A DNA stretch of 64,000 bases from Chondrosia reniformis (lineage: Eukaryota; Porifera; Demospongiae; Chondrillida; Chondrillidae): the NCBI GenBank assembly GCA_947172415.1, contig OX359202.1, forward strand, positions 250,501 to 314,500, given 5' to 3'. Positions 18,621 through 31,316 of this stretch are shown here, piece after piece (position 1 is the first letter of the stretch; the number at the start of each line of letters is the position of its first letter). The notes below the pieces were generated by a model that worked only from the letters and a program-made list of their open reading frames with translations, had not been told where the DNA came from and made no database searches. A program made the translations under genes and the position numbers.

Positions 18621-21600
18621 TTATGCAAGTCCGAATCCCTCTGACCCCTCCGTAATGGCCAGCCTCAGGGAGGCTTCAAACTGCTCGTATGTAGCATGGT
18701 CAGACAAGCAGAGTTCATTAAAACTGTAAGATGGAGCAGATACCGACATGCAGTGCCATCTTACTCACATCATGTGACCATCATGTGACCACCATGTGAC
18801 CACCATGTGACAACCTACCAAGTGTGAGCAGCAGGAAGGCGTCCTGACAGCGGAGTGTGGGAGATTGTAAAGCGGGGACTCAGGGCTGAAAATCCTTCTG
18901 ATGGTAGCTGTGATGAGCCTGTGACAAACTGTAGCAATCTAGAAAGGAAAGGCACAATAAAGCAGTCGGAAATGACTACTAAAGAATAAAGAATGAAAGA
19001 TGTTTCACCTTGCTCTCTCCTCTTGAGTATAGTTGGACAGAGCAGTCCAGAACCAGTTTACCATAATCAGAAAGTGAGATCCAGCGTCACTCACACTCGT
19101 ATTAGCTTTCCAATCATCGACATCCAACTCGCTAATTCCACACATTAGGAGCTAAATAAGAAGCATGCATAGTTAAATAGTAGCCCTAGGCTCTTAAATG
19201 CACACCATTACCTCCAATTCATTTTCATCAAATATAGACAAAAGAGCATCTGGTATTAACATATTGAGCCCTGGAGGAGGAGAAGGAAGAATTGATTATT
19301 GACCATTTATATTAGTAAAAAAAGGAAAAGGAACAATATAGAGATTATTTATTATTTAGCAACTAAAGACAAACATGAAAATGAATAATATTATACCTTT
19401 CAAGAAAGAATCAATTTCATCTTTAACTTGTGCCATTAATCTAAACTGTGCTAACAAGTTGAGGTACTCCATTTTGTTGTCATTGGTAACCTGAATCTTC
19501 TCACCGCCCAACTTTAGAGGAACTACCTACAGACACAGAGAGACTGCCAATCATTTACATTTCAGTTTCTATTTAAAAGTTGTGTACTTCAGGAGGCAAA
19601 CTGGAATCAGTGTAGACTTCCTCAGTAAACGAAAGTCCAAAATCTGTGACATCATTTTCTCTGATATACTTGATTTTAGTTTTAAATAACTCTGGATCAT
19701 CACTTTCAAAATACTACAATCATAGTAATACAAGGATATACAGGGATATACAGGGAAATACAAGGAAATACAAGGATATACAGGGAAATACAAGGAAATA
19801 CAGGGATATACAGGGAAATACAAGGATATACAAGGATATACAAAAGCTCTATGCTTGATATACTCTTACTCTGTAGTCTATTCTTAGACCAATTATTTGT
19901 GCCAAGAAGGATCTAGTAAATTTAGCATTGACCAACATTCTGTTAGCAGCTCCTTGAGATGATTCATATAAGCACTTTCCAACAACCTGACCTGCCAACT
20001 CAAAGTACTTCAGCTTCATTTCTTTAGGTCTGTTTGGGTTGGGATGTACCTATAGGGCCGTCCACATTGGTGGAGGGTGGAGGAGAGGGAACAAGTAGAG
20101 GATGGACAGTGCTAGCTGCCTGCCACACCCACTAACCCACCACACCCACTCACCTGCCACACCCACTCCTGCTACACCCACTCACCTACCACACCCACAA
20201 ACCCACCACACCCACTCACCCACTCACCCGCCACACCCACTCTCCCGCCACATCCACTCACTAGTCCTTGTTTGTCCTCTCCAAACCTAACAAACAGACC
20301 CCTTGTACAATCAAATAGTTGACAACACAAGAGCTGGAAGAACTCCCTCCTCACGCCTCCGTAATCCAGACCTGCAGTCACACACAAAGGAGGGAAATAT
20401 TTAACATTCATCACATTCCTGCATCTGACCATAAACCTCGCCTTCTTCTCCTTTGAATGTTATTTCAAATCTATGCCTCCAATCAGATACTCTCTTGAGT
20501 GCCTTATACGACTAAAAGATGGCAAATGTAGATTTACACACTTCTAGCTAATTCAACGTAACTAACACTTTTCAGAAAGTCTGCTCTATCAATTTTCAGC
20601 TGCACTGCATGTCGAGAGGATTGGTCACACAACAACTGCGAGTCAAAAAAGGCTCTTTTGCTTTGAAAGTTTTCTGATCCACCTGTAACCATGACAACCA
20701 TGATATGTCACCCACACAATCAGCTGGCAGTACCTACCTATATTCTTTAAAAGGTATTTAGTGAATGTTGCACCAATGACCCCTCTGGAGGAAGACATTA
20801 GAGTCAAGGGTTCCTGGTAACCATCTGTGATGGTGAAGTGGTCATGCTTTTCTAAGAATGTAATCTATGCAAATCAAATAATATCCTGTATAGAATGGTA
20901 ACACAGCGAACAGGGTTTTACCCTGCTGAGAATTAATCAGCCAGGGTTATACCCTATGCTCTACACAGGGTTTTACCCCTAGATGTCAACTGATTGGCCT
21001 GTTTCATGTTTCCTTCCTAACCTTTGTGGAAGGCCTCACTCGGCAGGTGAAGAACCTCTTGGGAAAAATCCGCAGGATATATTCACGTACTTGGAATTGC
21101 TGTGTAGAAAGGATTAGACTTGTGACACATTAGCACAGTCCACCTCTCTACCAGCTAACCCTTGGAGTGATATATACGTAGACTTTCTTTCCTTTCTCGC
21201 TTGGTCTACTAGGGGCTATGCGAGCTTCATACCAGACATTCACATCTCTCTTGGCAACCGTTGTCTCTACAGACTTGATTTGAGATTCTGCACAAGATGA
21301 TACAAGATGAATACAGAAAAGTAGCATTTACTATACTGGGGAATCCTTTCTTCCATCCATAAATATACATACAATAAGCATGTATAGGGATTTCAATATC
21401 TCTCTGATCATTGTAATTAATAGGGACTTACCCTCCAAACATATGATAGTAAAGTCTCCTGCACCGACGGTCTTGGAGTTGTACTTGACAGTGCCTCTGT
21501 ATAGTCCGGTGTGCTCCAATTTGAAGTACAATTCACACTCACCAGTCTCATTCTGGTGCTGTACTAGCTCAGTTTCCATGACAACCCTTGGAGATTCGTT

Positions 21601-23992
21601 CTGCATATTATTTAACACACATCTTGTGATGCACATGTAAATTAAGTGACTAACTATATTGTTGTATATGTAAATTGGCAGTCAGATGACTATATACTGT
21701 AATATTATGTGTTACCTTGACAATCACCATGTCAGATGATTATATATGTGTTACCTTGACAACCACCATGTCAGATGATTATATATGTGTTACCTTGACA
21801 ACCACCATGTCCAGGTTCTTTGGTTCCATAGATGCAGAGTTCCCGTAATAGTCCTTTGGTTCAATCAGCACAGTGTTGTATATTCCTCTCTGTGCCACCA
21901 TTGTGTGACTGTTACTAATGACTACGGTCTTGGAGCAGTCAACAGGACCTTTGTTAAGAGACACACCCACAAGTAAGGACAGCTAGTAGACACACCCACA
22001 AGTAGGGACAGCTAGTAGACACACCCACAAGTAGGAGAGACACACCCACATGTAGGGACAGCTAGTAGACACACCCACAAGTAGGGACAGCTAGTAGACA
22101 CACCCACAAGTAGGAGAGACACACCCACATGTAGGGACAGCTAGTAGACACACCCACATGTAGGGACAGCCAGTAGACACACCCACCTGCCAGGTATGTC
22201 CTCTCATGAATCTCATTACTGACCAAAATGCCATTCACTTTGACACAAAGTGAGTATCTCCCCACTGAAGTGGCTGTGAAGGACACAGTCAGTTCACTAG
22301 TCCCGACAATGTCGGCCGGTTCTACCACGTGAGGAAGTGAAGACTGTTCCTCCAACATTTCCACTGAACAACTTAAAGTGTCTGATGCCTGAAGACTGTA
22401 TGGTCTAGCATTGGCACACATCAACTAGAGGTGATGAAATAAATCAACTAGATTGCACAATAACCTAAGTATGAAGCAAGTGTGTGGGTGTACTTTTATA
22501 GTTGCTACGGTAACAATGCCAACAGTCTGATAGTCCTCGTGATTCCAGGTAATGGTGCTCTTGCTGCAGTCCAAATAATTTCTAGTGATTCTGTCCTTTA
22601 GGCCGAGATAGAAGCCACTCCCCCTGGGGGGCTGGGTCAGAAGGGAGATCTATAACTCACCTTCATGCAAGCATTAGGTGTAGTTAGTTGACTTACTGAA
22701 CTGGGTAGGGGTCTTCTTACAGTTGTCCTATTTGTCCGTCGCTGGCGTGGTTGTATAGTAAAGTGTCGAAAGATCCTGGACAGGTGACCTCCAGTAAAGA
22801 CTTCCCAGAAGACTTCAGAAAATGACCTTTCTAAAACTGGATCATTCTGAGGATTGTTAGTTTGTCTCAAAGATTGGACTGGTTTGCCAGTTAGCAGTGC
22901 CAGGGGAATGATCAGAATTGCCGTGAGAACTACTCTCACTACAACCACTAGAGTCACAGTGATCACCTGAATACCCGCTGCTATCACACACGAGAGGACT
23001 GCCCAGGCTGTGGAGGTGGGGACATCAGTCACCTCCCCTAACCTTCTTCACAGACACACACACTAACCTGATAGTAGTACAACGATGATAAGTACTAGAG
23101 TCACAAGCACTCCATACAGCCATGATCTCCCAGGGCCTATCAAACAACAGCCATTGTATAGTGATAAGCAAACCACAAGTACTTGTGACAAGTGAAATAT
23201 GATATGAATAAGTATAGTGATAAGCAAACCACAAGTACTACCACAATCATGCTAGCAGTATATGGGGACTAACTGCCAGGACTGGTCTTCCTCCACCATT
23301 TTGTGTTTGGATCTTCTGTAATTCTTGCTTCAAGTGCATTCAACTCATTTAACAGTTTGTGCACTGCCTCTGATCCGTACTGTGAGACAAGGCTGCTCTG
23401 GAGGGCATCGCTGGACCTTACACTTAGTAAACATTCCATGGTACAGCAATCCTGGGTCACTATAGCATCATACATCTGCTCCAAGTGTTCCTTAACAAGG
23501 AACTCGTACGTTTGAAGACATGGAAGGATTTTGAGCAAAAGAGAGTTCATTTCAGTGTTCATTGTCTTCAAATCAGGTATCCCTTCATCCACCAACTTGC
23601 CAATTTCTACAATAATGAGGCATTATCAATCACACTACCTTCCAAGTCACAAAATACCAGACAATGTCCTGCAATTAAGGTGGCTTAATCATTTAAATCA
23701 ATCAAATTAACAAGTCATTTTTACAGTTGTACTACACTAAATAATATTAGCATTCCCCGTCCATACCTCCGCCCTGGTTTAAATAGTCGCTGAGTGTCGC
23801 CTTCTCCTTGTCCGTCAGTTGTAAGGCTACCAATGGACCGTGTGGCGCCTCAGTCCCTTGGGGCCTCGGCCTGGGCCCGGGTGAGGAGTACCGCCAGAGC
23901 CACACTGCAAACAGACTAAACACAATGGACGCCACCACTCCCCCTCGTCTTATCGGCTCATCTCTGTTGGAACGACCTGCTGGCACTGCCAT
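18621..23992 (-). CDS. AREL1: AREL1-like HECT E3 ubiquitin ligase
   Basis: AREL1 (KIAA0317) is a HECT ligase that ubiquitinates IAP antagonists and other targets. The predicted product starts at MAVPAGRSNRDEPIRR (ATG 23992) with a membrane anchor (VVASIVFSLFAVWLW). A helical exon follows (~23275-23605), then a second long hydrophobic exon (~22885-23005, IQVITVTLVVVVRVVLTAIL), filamin-type immunoglobulin-like repeats (~22200-22420, 21780-21960, 21440-21600, the last ending GLYRGTVKYNSKTVGAGDF) and a HECT domain from about 20640. HECT landmarks are DYGGVRREFFQLLC, the active-site block HTCFNELCL and the C terminus EGFGLA. The catalytic Cys codon is split TG|T by the 95-nt intron 18724-18818. 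Many introns carry short tandem repeats. Not every internal exon was resolved. An ATG at 24055 is an alternative start. Confidence 0.85.
19725..19845 (+). repeat. Short tandem repeat in AREL1-like intron
   Basis: Tandem copies of a degenerate ACAAGGATAT / ACAGGGATAT / ACAGGGAAAT decamer; the period is 10 bp. Confidence 0.85.
20105..20262 (+). repeat. CACACCCACTCAC-type repeat in AREL1-like intron
   Basis: A degenerate array of CCACACCCACTCACC(T/C)GC units of about 16-20 bp. The CACACCCAC core recurs in the LRR1 and 21955-22190 arrays. Confidence 0.8.
21665..21805 (+). repeat. Tandem ~43-bp duplication in AREL1-like intron
   Basis: Three copies of a GTTACCTTGACAAC-CACCATGTCAGATGATTATATATGT segment run up to the exon near 21800; the last copy carries the 5' splice site region of the minus-strand exon. 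Confidence 0.7.
21955..22190 (+). repeat. ~30-bp ACACCCACAAGTAGGG minisatellite
   Basis: Seven or eight imperfect units of ACACACCCACAAGTAGGGACAGCTAGTAG, some truncated to a shorter AGGAG form, fill an AREL1-like intron. The unit contains the CACACCCAC core. Confidence 0.85.
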
Positions 23993-24545
23993 TCTCCCCA
24001 GTCGCCCTTTGAATGAATATAAAAGTGTACGTAAGAAGTCACAAAGTATATACAACGATTCGCCGGAATTCCCCTTCTATAGCGTGTCGATACTGACTGG
24101 CATTTTTTGATTAAAGAATTTCCTAATATTGCGTCATTGTAACCTTCATGGAGTAAAATGTAGGTCATGGGAGTTAAGCAATGTAGAAATCATATGGAAC
24201 TAAATGCAGACTTAACTCGTAAAAGTAGATGTATAAAATAGATGGAAAATTATAGAAAATGTGTAAAAGTCAAATTTGTCATTTTCATTGTTCCCGGGCC
24301 TAAATTAATCTTGATTCATTGATTTGGTGTAATCTAGTGGAAGAGAAAAGGAGAATTTAAAATTCCAAACTTTATACGTACATACATACAGAGGTAACAC
24401 CACAGACTATATAATACTTCTTAGCATCATACATATACGTATACAATTTGAACCTGCTGGTATAAAGAATCATTGAAAATTAGAGTTTATGCTCTAGCAG
24501 TTAGAAATCAAGAGTTAAAGGAGAAGGATAATGACCTCAAAGGAC
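23993..24545. other. Spacer AREL1-like 5' / TPR gene 3'
   Basis: These 553 AT-rich bases hold no recognisable coding segment or repeat. They are expected to contain the AREL1-like promoter and the downstream TPR-gene 3' UTR. Confidence 0.55.
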
Positions 24546-27500
24546 TTACACAATCTCCTTTGGGGCAAGCATCCATCCACTCCAGTCAAGCAGGAGGGAG
24601 AGGTCAGAAGGACCCTCCAGAAGTAGTTTATTAGACTCCAACATCTTATTAATCCTCTTCAACTCTGCCCTGTGTCTGTGGTCGCCAAAGTGATCGTACA
24701 GAAGAGATGAGTCCTGAATGTTGGTCCACGAGAGGCTGCTGGCAGGTCTGTCGTCGCCAAACACATTCAGCTCGCCTATCTCAGTGGCAGATCCACTCCT
24801 TGGTGGGCTCCCATTGGAATCTGTATCAGACACCTACATACATAGATTCACATGATAAATGAGTCAATTGACTAAGATACATAATACTTGACCTTATATA
24901 CGTATACATGTGCATATGCTTTGGACATGTTGGATTGTGTCTAAGATTGATCTTACAATTTTTCTGATGCTATACATGCAATTTAATGATGTTTTGAAAT
25001 GTACAGACATCTATATATTATGTATATGACTATATATCATGTACATGTATACTGCAGTATATCAATGTAGCCATATTTGACCAATACTTATAGCAGTTGT
25101 GGTAGGTACTATAACCAATGCTATACACTTTAGAAAGGAAATGAGTGCTTGAAGAGCTCAGCTATGAATAACTGAATTGTCCAGTATACACAACTCCTCA
25201 ATGGGACAGAGATGAGATACGAGTTGCAATGTGTTTAGCTTTTTAGTGGTAACTGTACACCAGTTGGACACCTCTGGACCAATCGAGCCTAATCCAAGAG
25301 GTGTTGCCAGCCGTAACTAGATACTTATCAATTCATTGATCTGAAATTGAAATTAGTGGGAGTGCCTAACAAGACTAAGTCAGGAAGGTAAGGAGAGCGG
25401 TACGCAAGTGTTGGACTAGCAGAGATACACAGTTCAGGAGAAGTGAATTAGGAAGGAAATATACACATGGGTCCTCATTAGGGAGAGAGGGTCCTCATTA
25501 GGGAAAGAGGGTTCTCATTAGAGAAAGAGGGTCCTCATTAGGGAAAGAGGGTCCTCATTAGGGAAAGAGGGTCCTCATTAGGGAAAGAGGGTTCTCATTA
25601 GAGAAAGAGGGTCCTCATTAGGGAAAGAGGGTCCTCATTAGAGAAAGAGGGTCCTCATTAGGGAAAGAGGGTTCTCATTAGAGAAAGAGGGTCCTCATTA
25701 GGGAAAGAGGGTCCTCATTAGGGAAAGAGGGTCCTCATTAGAGAAAGAGGGTCCTCATTAGGGAAAGAGGGTCCTCATTAGGGAAAGAGGGTTCTCATTA
25801 GAGAAAGAGGGTCCTCATTAGGGAAAGAGGGTCCTCATTAGGGAAAGAGGGTCCTCATTAGAGAAAGAGGGTCCTCATTAGGGAAAGAGGGTTCTCATTA
25901 GAGAAAGAGGGTCCTCATTAGGGAAAGAGGGTCCTCATTAGGGAGAGAGGGTCCTCATTAGGGAAAGAGGGTCCTCATTAGGGAGAGAGGGTCCTCATTA
26001 GAGAAAGAGGGTCCTCATTAGGGAAAGAGGGTCCTCATTAGGGAGAGAGGGTCCTCATTAGGGAAAGAGGGTCCTCATTAGGGAGAGAGGGTCCTCATTA
26101 GAGAAAGAGGGTCCTCATTAGGGAAAGAGGGTCCTCATTAGGGAAAGAGGGTCCTCATTAGGGAAAGAGGGTCCTCATTAGGGAAAGAGGGTCCTCATTA
26201 GGGAAAGAGGGTCCTCATTAGGGAAAGAGGGTCCTCATTAGGGAAAGAGGGTCCTCATTAGAGAAAGAGGGTCCTCATTAGGGAGAGAGGGTCCTCATTA
26301 GGGAGAGAGGGTCCTCATTAGGGAGAGAGGGTCCTCATTAGGGAAAGAGGGTCCTCATTAGGGAGAGAGGGTCCTCATTAGGGAGAGAGGGTCCTCATTA
26401 GGGAGAGAGGGTCCTCATTAGGGAGAGAGGGTCCTCATTAGGGAGAGAGGGTCCTCATTAGGGAGAGAGGGTCCTCATTAGAGAAAGAGGGTACTCAAAA
26501 ACTATCATGACTAACTTTGACTGTGATTAAGTAATTAAAAGGCCTACATGTCCATCTACAACAAATAACTAGGGTTGACATACGTAATTATATTAAGGGC
26601 TTGCGTGGACTATTAAGGGAAGAAAGAAGACTAGTCTATTCAATAGGGATCAGAGTAGCACTGAGTGTACTGCACCTGTTTCTTGTTCCTGGTCCATCCC
26701 TCTCTACAATCAGTCACTTGAGAGCTTGACTGGCTCTTTGACGTGATCTTCTTTCTCTCCTCCTTTGGAGAGGAAGATAAATCCTTTTTATGTAACATTT
26801 CTAAACTGGCACTTTTGCGCTTGTCCTTTTTGTTCAGTCCATCAATCTGCTCTCTTCGATGAGAAAATGGAGAGCGAGATCTGTGTTCTGCCGTGTTCCT
26901 GCTAAGGGTGGGAGTGTTTGGTTGTGAAAAAGATTGTGAGAACAGTTGTTTATCCTTTGAGCTCCCTTCTGAACTGCCTCCTTTTGAAATCTTTCTTTTG
27001 AATCTTCTCAATGATCCCATTATGAAGGAGGTGTTGCTATTATGTCGTCCAATCCTGTTCATCTCTGACAGTCTAGCAACTCGAGTCAATGTCTCAAACA
27101 TTTCCTCCTCCTTTTTGAGATCCCTGTAGATAACTGCCAACTACAAAGAGACACAGAACAGTCTGGATTACAACATACACACAAAGAACTAACTTCCAAT
27201 TGAGTTAATGGTTACTAATCTGTCAACATCAAGGAACAATATACTCAGTCAACACACACTTAATCCTCTCTAATTTATATTATTGTTATATAAATGTTAT
27301 ACTATATATTTAATACATATCCTACCTCTTGCCACAATGCACAAGCCTTGTCTATATGACCTTTGTACTCTGACAGTCGAGCGACATTCTTCAGAGCCAG
27401 TGATTGTCCAATCTTGTCATCCGTCTTTCTCATCAAATCTAGGTGCTACACACAATCAGGATTTCTGATCAATCAAATTATTTTATGTACAGTTTCATCT

Positions 27501-30500
27501 ACGTAGCTATAATAAGTATATTAATGTTACACTGGAACAGCTGATAATATATAATTTAGAATTCCAACCAAATCAACAATATTAATGTGATTAATTGTCA
27601 ATTATTAAGTATTGAAAGACTGCAGTTTCAATATATTACATAGCATAAATCTTTAAGTGAAGCTCTAGACAGACAATTTGTCTGGTACTTGACACTTCTT
27701 CAGGACAGCCTCGCATGCAAGTATATTGAGATAGATCACACACGTACGTACCTGCTGGTGATATTCCAGTGCCTTTTCTATGTTACCCAGGGTTTCGTAA
27801 TTGCTGCCAAGATTAGCACAAACTATCGCCTCTCCAATACTGTCCTTTAGCTCATCAGCTATCAAAAGAGCCTTTAGGGCGAAAGAGAATATCGTGGAAA
27901 CATATTACGACTCTTTGTATCAATTAGTGTTCACACATCATAATATATGTCACTGATGAAGGGTTAAATTCCCTGAAACAGCTGTCTGACCCAGTGGAGA
28001 AGAAGAGAGGGAGAAGGAGAAAACTCTTGTATCCTCATCCAAAGCTCTCACTAGGTTTAGTTCCCTATAGGCCTCTTACTCTAAAGTAGATGTAGCATGT
28101 AAGAAAGGTGTGTTAGATTATCCATATACAGACTATTCCAGAAGGTTGAAAGCACTAATTTTATAGTTCTAACAAGCACTGATCTCATCACTGATAATAA
28201 TTATATATTTCTAACCAGCTGCTGCATACATATGAACACAGGATTGCATACATATATACGTAGGTACTGATACCATTTCAAGGATATTTCTCATGATTCA
28301 TGTTACACTATATCACAGTTTAAGTTCACCTTTCAACAGTTTAAAAATTTGAGGAATTTCACACAAAATTACAATTTACTGACATCACACATTCAACTGT
28401 TGCTAATAAGTGACAATTAAGGGGACATGTGATATTGATTTTAATATGTTTTCTTCTCAAAATGCCATCAGCAGGTCAAAGAGTACCTTGAGAGATATTT
28501 AGGACGTTGTTATGTTGCCCGTATCTACAGTCTCATTTTCAACAGCTCAAAAGTACAATTATTCCCACCAGCCCCCGCATGGGATAACATGAATATAAAT
28601 GGCTTCAAATGACTTGTGATTATCTTAACATAAAGGTGAGGTTAGGGAAACACACGTGAATATATTACATAAAAACATAGCTATACTCCCTACTTATGAC
28701 TATGGATAGTTCTATTGACTTTGAATGAATGAGTAAGTGGAGGTGGACGCTGGTCTATGTATCGGTAGACTGGTAGACTTACCCTCTCGTAACACTCCTG
28801 TGCCCTCTCCAACTCAATGATAGCCCTTAGACAGTTTCCCATGTTGCAGTACATGCGCCCCTCGGTTCCTCTATCATTTTGCTGCGTTGCTATAAACATA
28901 CACTATAAGGGTAGAGCAAACAGCAGGTTCAACTTGCCATACAAATCATTGTAAAGGTCTTAAATCTTTTTAAGCATCTAAAAACACTTAAAATGTTTCA
29001 ACCTCCAAGGTCTCCTTCAGCGACAAAAAGATTGAAAGATGAAACCTTCAAAAATAAGCTTGTCTCAGATAGAGGAAACCATTAATATCATTTTCATCCC
29101 ATACAAAGTTGCTATTGAGGTGCCCCTCCCCCCAGGGTAGTGCCACTCAGCGATTATATACTTCGAATCAAGGGATGGACAATTGGATGGTATACACTCA
29201 ATTATTTCACAATCAGGTCACCATCCCACCAGCTACGGTTACAGGGACTTGTTCAACTGCAATGAACCGAAACTTTGATATACATTTAGTCTATTTTGGT
29301 GTGCGATAAAACTAGGCAGTTATTGTAAAGACAACGCCTTTTCGACTAATTGAATAATTTATGTCTGTTAGTGTATATTCAGACAAGGTGCCAGCTCCCG
29401 GAGTCCCACCTCCTGGCTGATAGCAAGTAAGATATGTTTGATAACTCAGAACCCTATTGATAGCTTAATAAGCTCTCGATCCATTCACAGCATGCTAAGA
29501 TATTAAAGATCCGATTGTGACTACTTCTATCATTATACATACTTGTTGATAGTAGTCCAGCGCCTTATCGTGATCCTTCAGCAGCTCGTACGCCTGCCCT
29601 AGGAAAAATAGAGTCTTTTCTTGGCTAAATCTGTCACAAGAGAGAGAGAGGAATGTGTTAGATCTGCCCTGTCTAATCAAGTTACCCTCTCATACTAAAA
29701 TAATGGTTAATTGCAAAGAAGAATTAATCTAATAAAGATTCAGTTTCCTTTGCACCTTTAGCTTGTTTAGTTCCACATGTATGAACAAAATAAAAAACTA
29801 TTCATCTGAAAATATCAATTCACCATATCAGTGATGAAACATCCTTCCACACAATAAATTATGTAAACCCATTTACAAATATGTGAGACAATGCCAAATC
29901 TTGTAGTCTGCAACAAGACATGTCTCAGTCTATTAATAGAAGCAGTGACTTCAATAATCTTCTGCCATTATCTAATCAGTGTCACCTCCCCCAGTCAACA
30001 AAGTGTGTTATTTCACTGCATACATGACTTCATGGCCACCTTAGGTAACCTTAGGTAATGATCAGAGTACAGCCCTGTTATACTAACAAACAGATGACTC
30101 TCTCCCAAAAGGAATTGTTTGCAGGAATACACAATCAACACTTCACTGTTTGGATAATCCATACACTGCAACCATGGCAATATGATCATGTGAAGAATAA
30201 CATTTAATCAATAAATATTTACAAAAAAAAACAAAATTCAATCTCTCCTAGATCCTTAAGTTATATTTATGAAGATTACTAACTTGGAGGGTTATAAATA
30301 CAAGTATATACATAGTGCTACAATAACAGCCCACAATAACCTTCCATGTGCAACAATGTGGTCAGAAGGAGGCCTAGCTCATGAATATCATTAGCAGCTA
30401 TATTTTGGCTTGTAAACATGTAAACATACCCCCCACTGGATAGCTCGACACTGCTGGGGCTATCGACATTGCATATTACACTCATGCTATCTCTAGTCGA

Positions 30501-31206
30501 CTCACTTTTGGTTCGTTTTTCTAATGTGCCTCAAATGCGACTGCAAATATTCGACCGAGTGTTGCAAGTGGTCCTTCGCTGCCGGTACCTCTGACAACTT
30601 GCCCGCAATGCCCAAGGCCAATCGGCCCAGGAGGAGGTGAACTTCTCCCAGGTTAAAGTAAGCTTTTTGCTTTGAGGGGGTGTCCGCATTCTTCTCTGCA
30701 AGTGTCAGCTGCTTCTGAAAGCAAAGAAATGCTCGCGAAAGTTGGCCCAACTTGCGGAAGACAATTCCGAGATTGCAGTAAGCTTGACTTTGTCCCTTCT
30801 CGTCCTCGCATTGCATGGATATCGACAGGTCGTGGATGTGGCACAGCGAGGCTCTCTCGTACTCTCCAAGGTTGTAGTAGCACCTGCCCAGCAAGCTCCA
30901 GAGGATGCTCAACAACTGGTAATCTTCACTGCCAATCATTACTGCAGCCTCGAGGACGGGGATAGCCTCTGAAAATCCCCCTTCTTTGATGAACCGCTCG
31001 CCTTCCAAGGCCAGATCCCTACAGGTCGGAGTGTCCCGTACTCCGGTACACTCGATATCGTCAGCAATGTCGTGCTCGCTTTTTCTGCTCGATCGCAAGT
31101 CGTCCCTTCGTGTGACTGGACTCCATTTGCTCCACTTCAAGTTCTGCTTGACGAGGTCTCTCTGGTCCTCCTGGGAGGAAGAGGGGGATATGTCCACACT
31201 AGACAT
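24546..31206 (-). CDS. LGN/Pins-type tetratricopeptide repeat protein
   Basis: Exons are 30506-31206, 29543-29630, 28783-28902, 27752-27871, 27326-27445 and 26676-27140, then either a stop at 26640 by read-through or a splice at CAG|GTGCAG (26676/26675) to a last exon 24546-24833. The last join keeps phase 0 and both ends are open. Exons 3-5 are each exactly 120 nt in phase 0, one 40-residue TPR per exon, the repeat length typical of LGN/Pins/Rapsyn rather than the usual 34. TPR signatures include AYCNLGIVFRKLGQ, GRMYCNMGNCLRAI and IVCANLGSNYETLGNIEKAL. The tail is Ser/Lys-rich and basic. I see no GoLoco motif in either C terminus, so LGN function (spindle orientation) should not be assumed. 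Intron 6 contains a 1-kb minisatellite, and a later intron holds interspersed repeat copy B. Confidence 0.78.
25471..26500 (+). repeat. 20-bp minisatellite, ~51 copies
   Basis: GTCCTCATTA (or GTTCTCATTA) recurs every 20 bp from 25471 to 26471, alternating with GGGAAAGAGG, GGGAGAGAGG or GAGAAAGAGG, then decays at 26491. No indel interrupts the 20-bp register over about 1 kb. It lies in the intron between the two possible 3' ends of the TPR gene. Confidence 0.98.
27948..28135 (+). mobile_element. Interspersed ~180-bp repeat, copy B (TPR-gene intron)
   Basis: This is the best-preserved relative of copy A at 3481-3660, with shared order: TGATGAAGGGT, GAAACAGCTGTCT, GAGAAGAAGAGAGGGAGAAG, CTCATCCAAAGCT, CCCTATAGGCC, AGATTATCCAT. 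Confidence 0.78.
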
Positions 31207-31316
31207 GCTCTAAATGATTCCAATCAACAACTAAGGTTGCGGCATCACACGTATTTTAAATAAAACGCAAAATGTCTTTGGGCCTATGAATGTTATTATT
31301 AAAAAAATGGCGGAGC
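31207..31316. promoter_or_regulatory. 110-bp bidirectional promoter TPR gene / TSNAX
   Basis: Start codons at 31206 (leftward) and 31317 (rightward) are 110 bp apart. The interval is AT-rich, with no obvious TATA box at a standard position for either gene. Confidence 0.55.

Noticed and set aside
20885-20985. Repeated CAGGGTTTTACCCT segments that looked telomere-like
   Set aside because: Only three imperfect copies with hairpin symmetry, not a TTAGGG array. Probably local duplications in an AREL1-like intron.
24520-24560. Strong donor GTAAGT overlapping the stop at 24546, implying another downstream TPR-gene exon
   Set aside because: No plausible terminal exon was found in the 550 bp before the AREL1-like gene, so the in-frame stop was accepted.
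25471-26500. CRISPR-like regular array
   Set aside because: Units are direct tandem 20-mers with no unique spacers, in an animal gene intron. It is a minisatellite.
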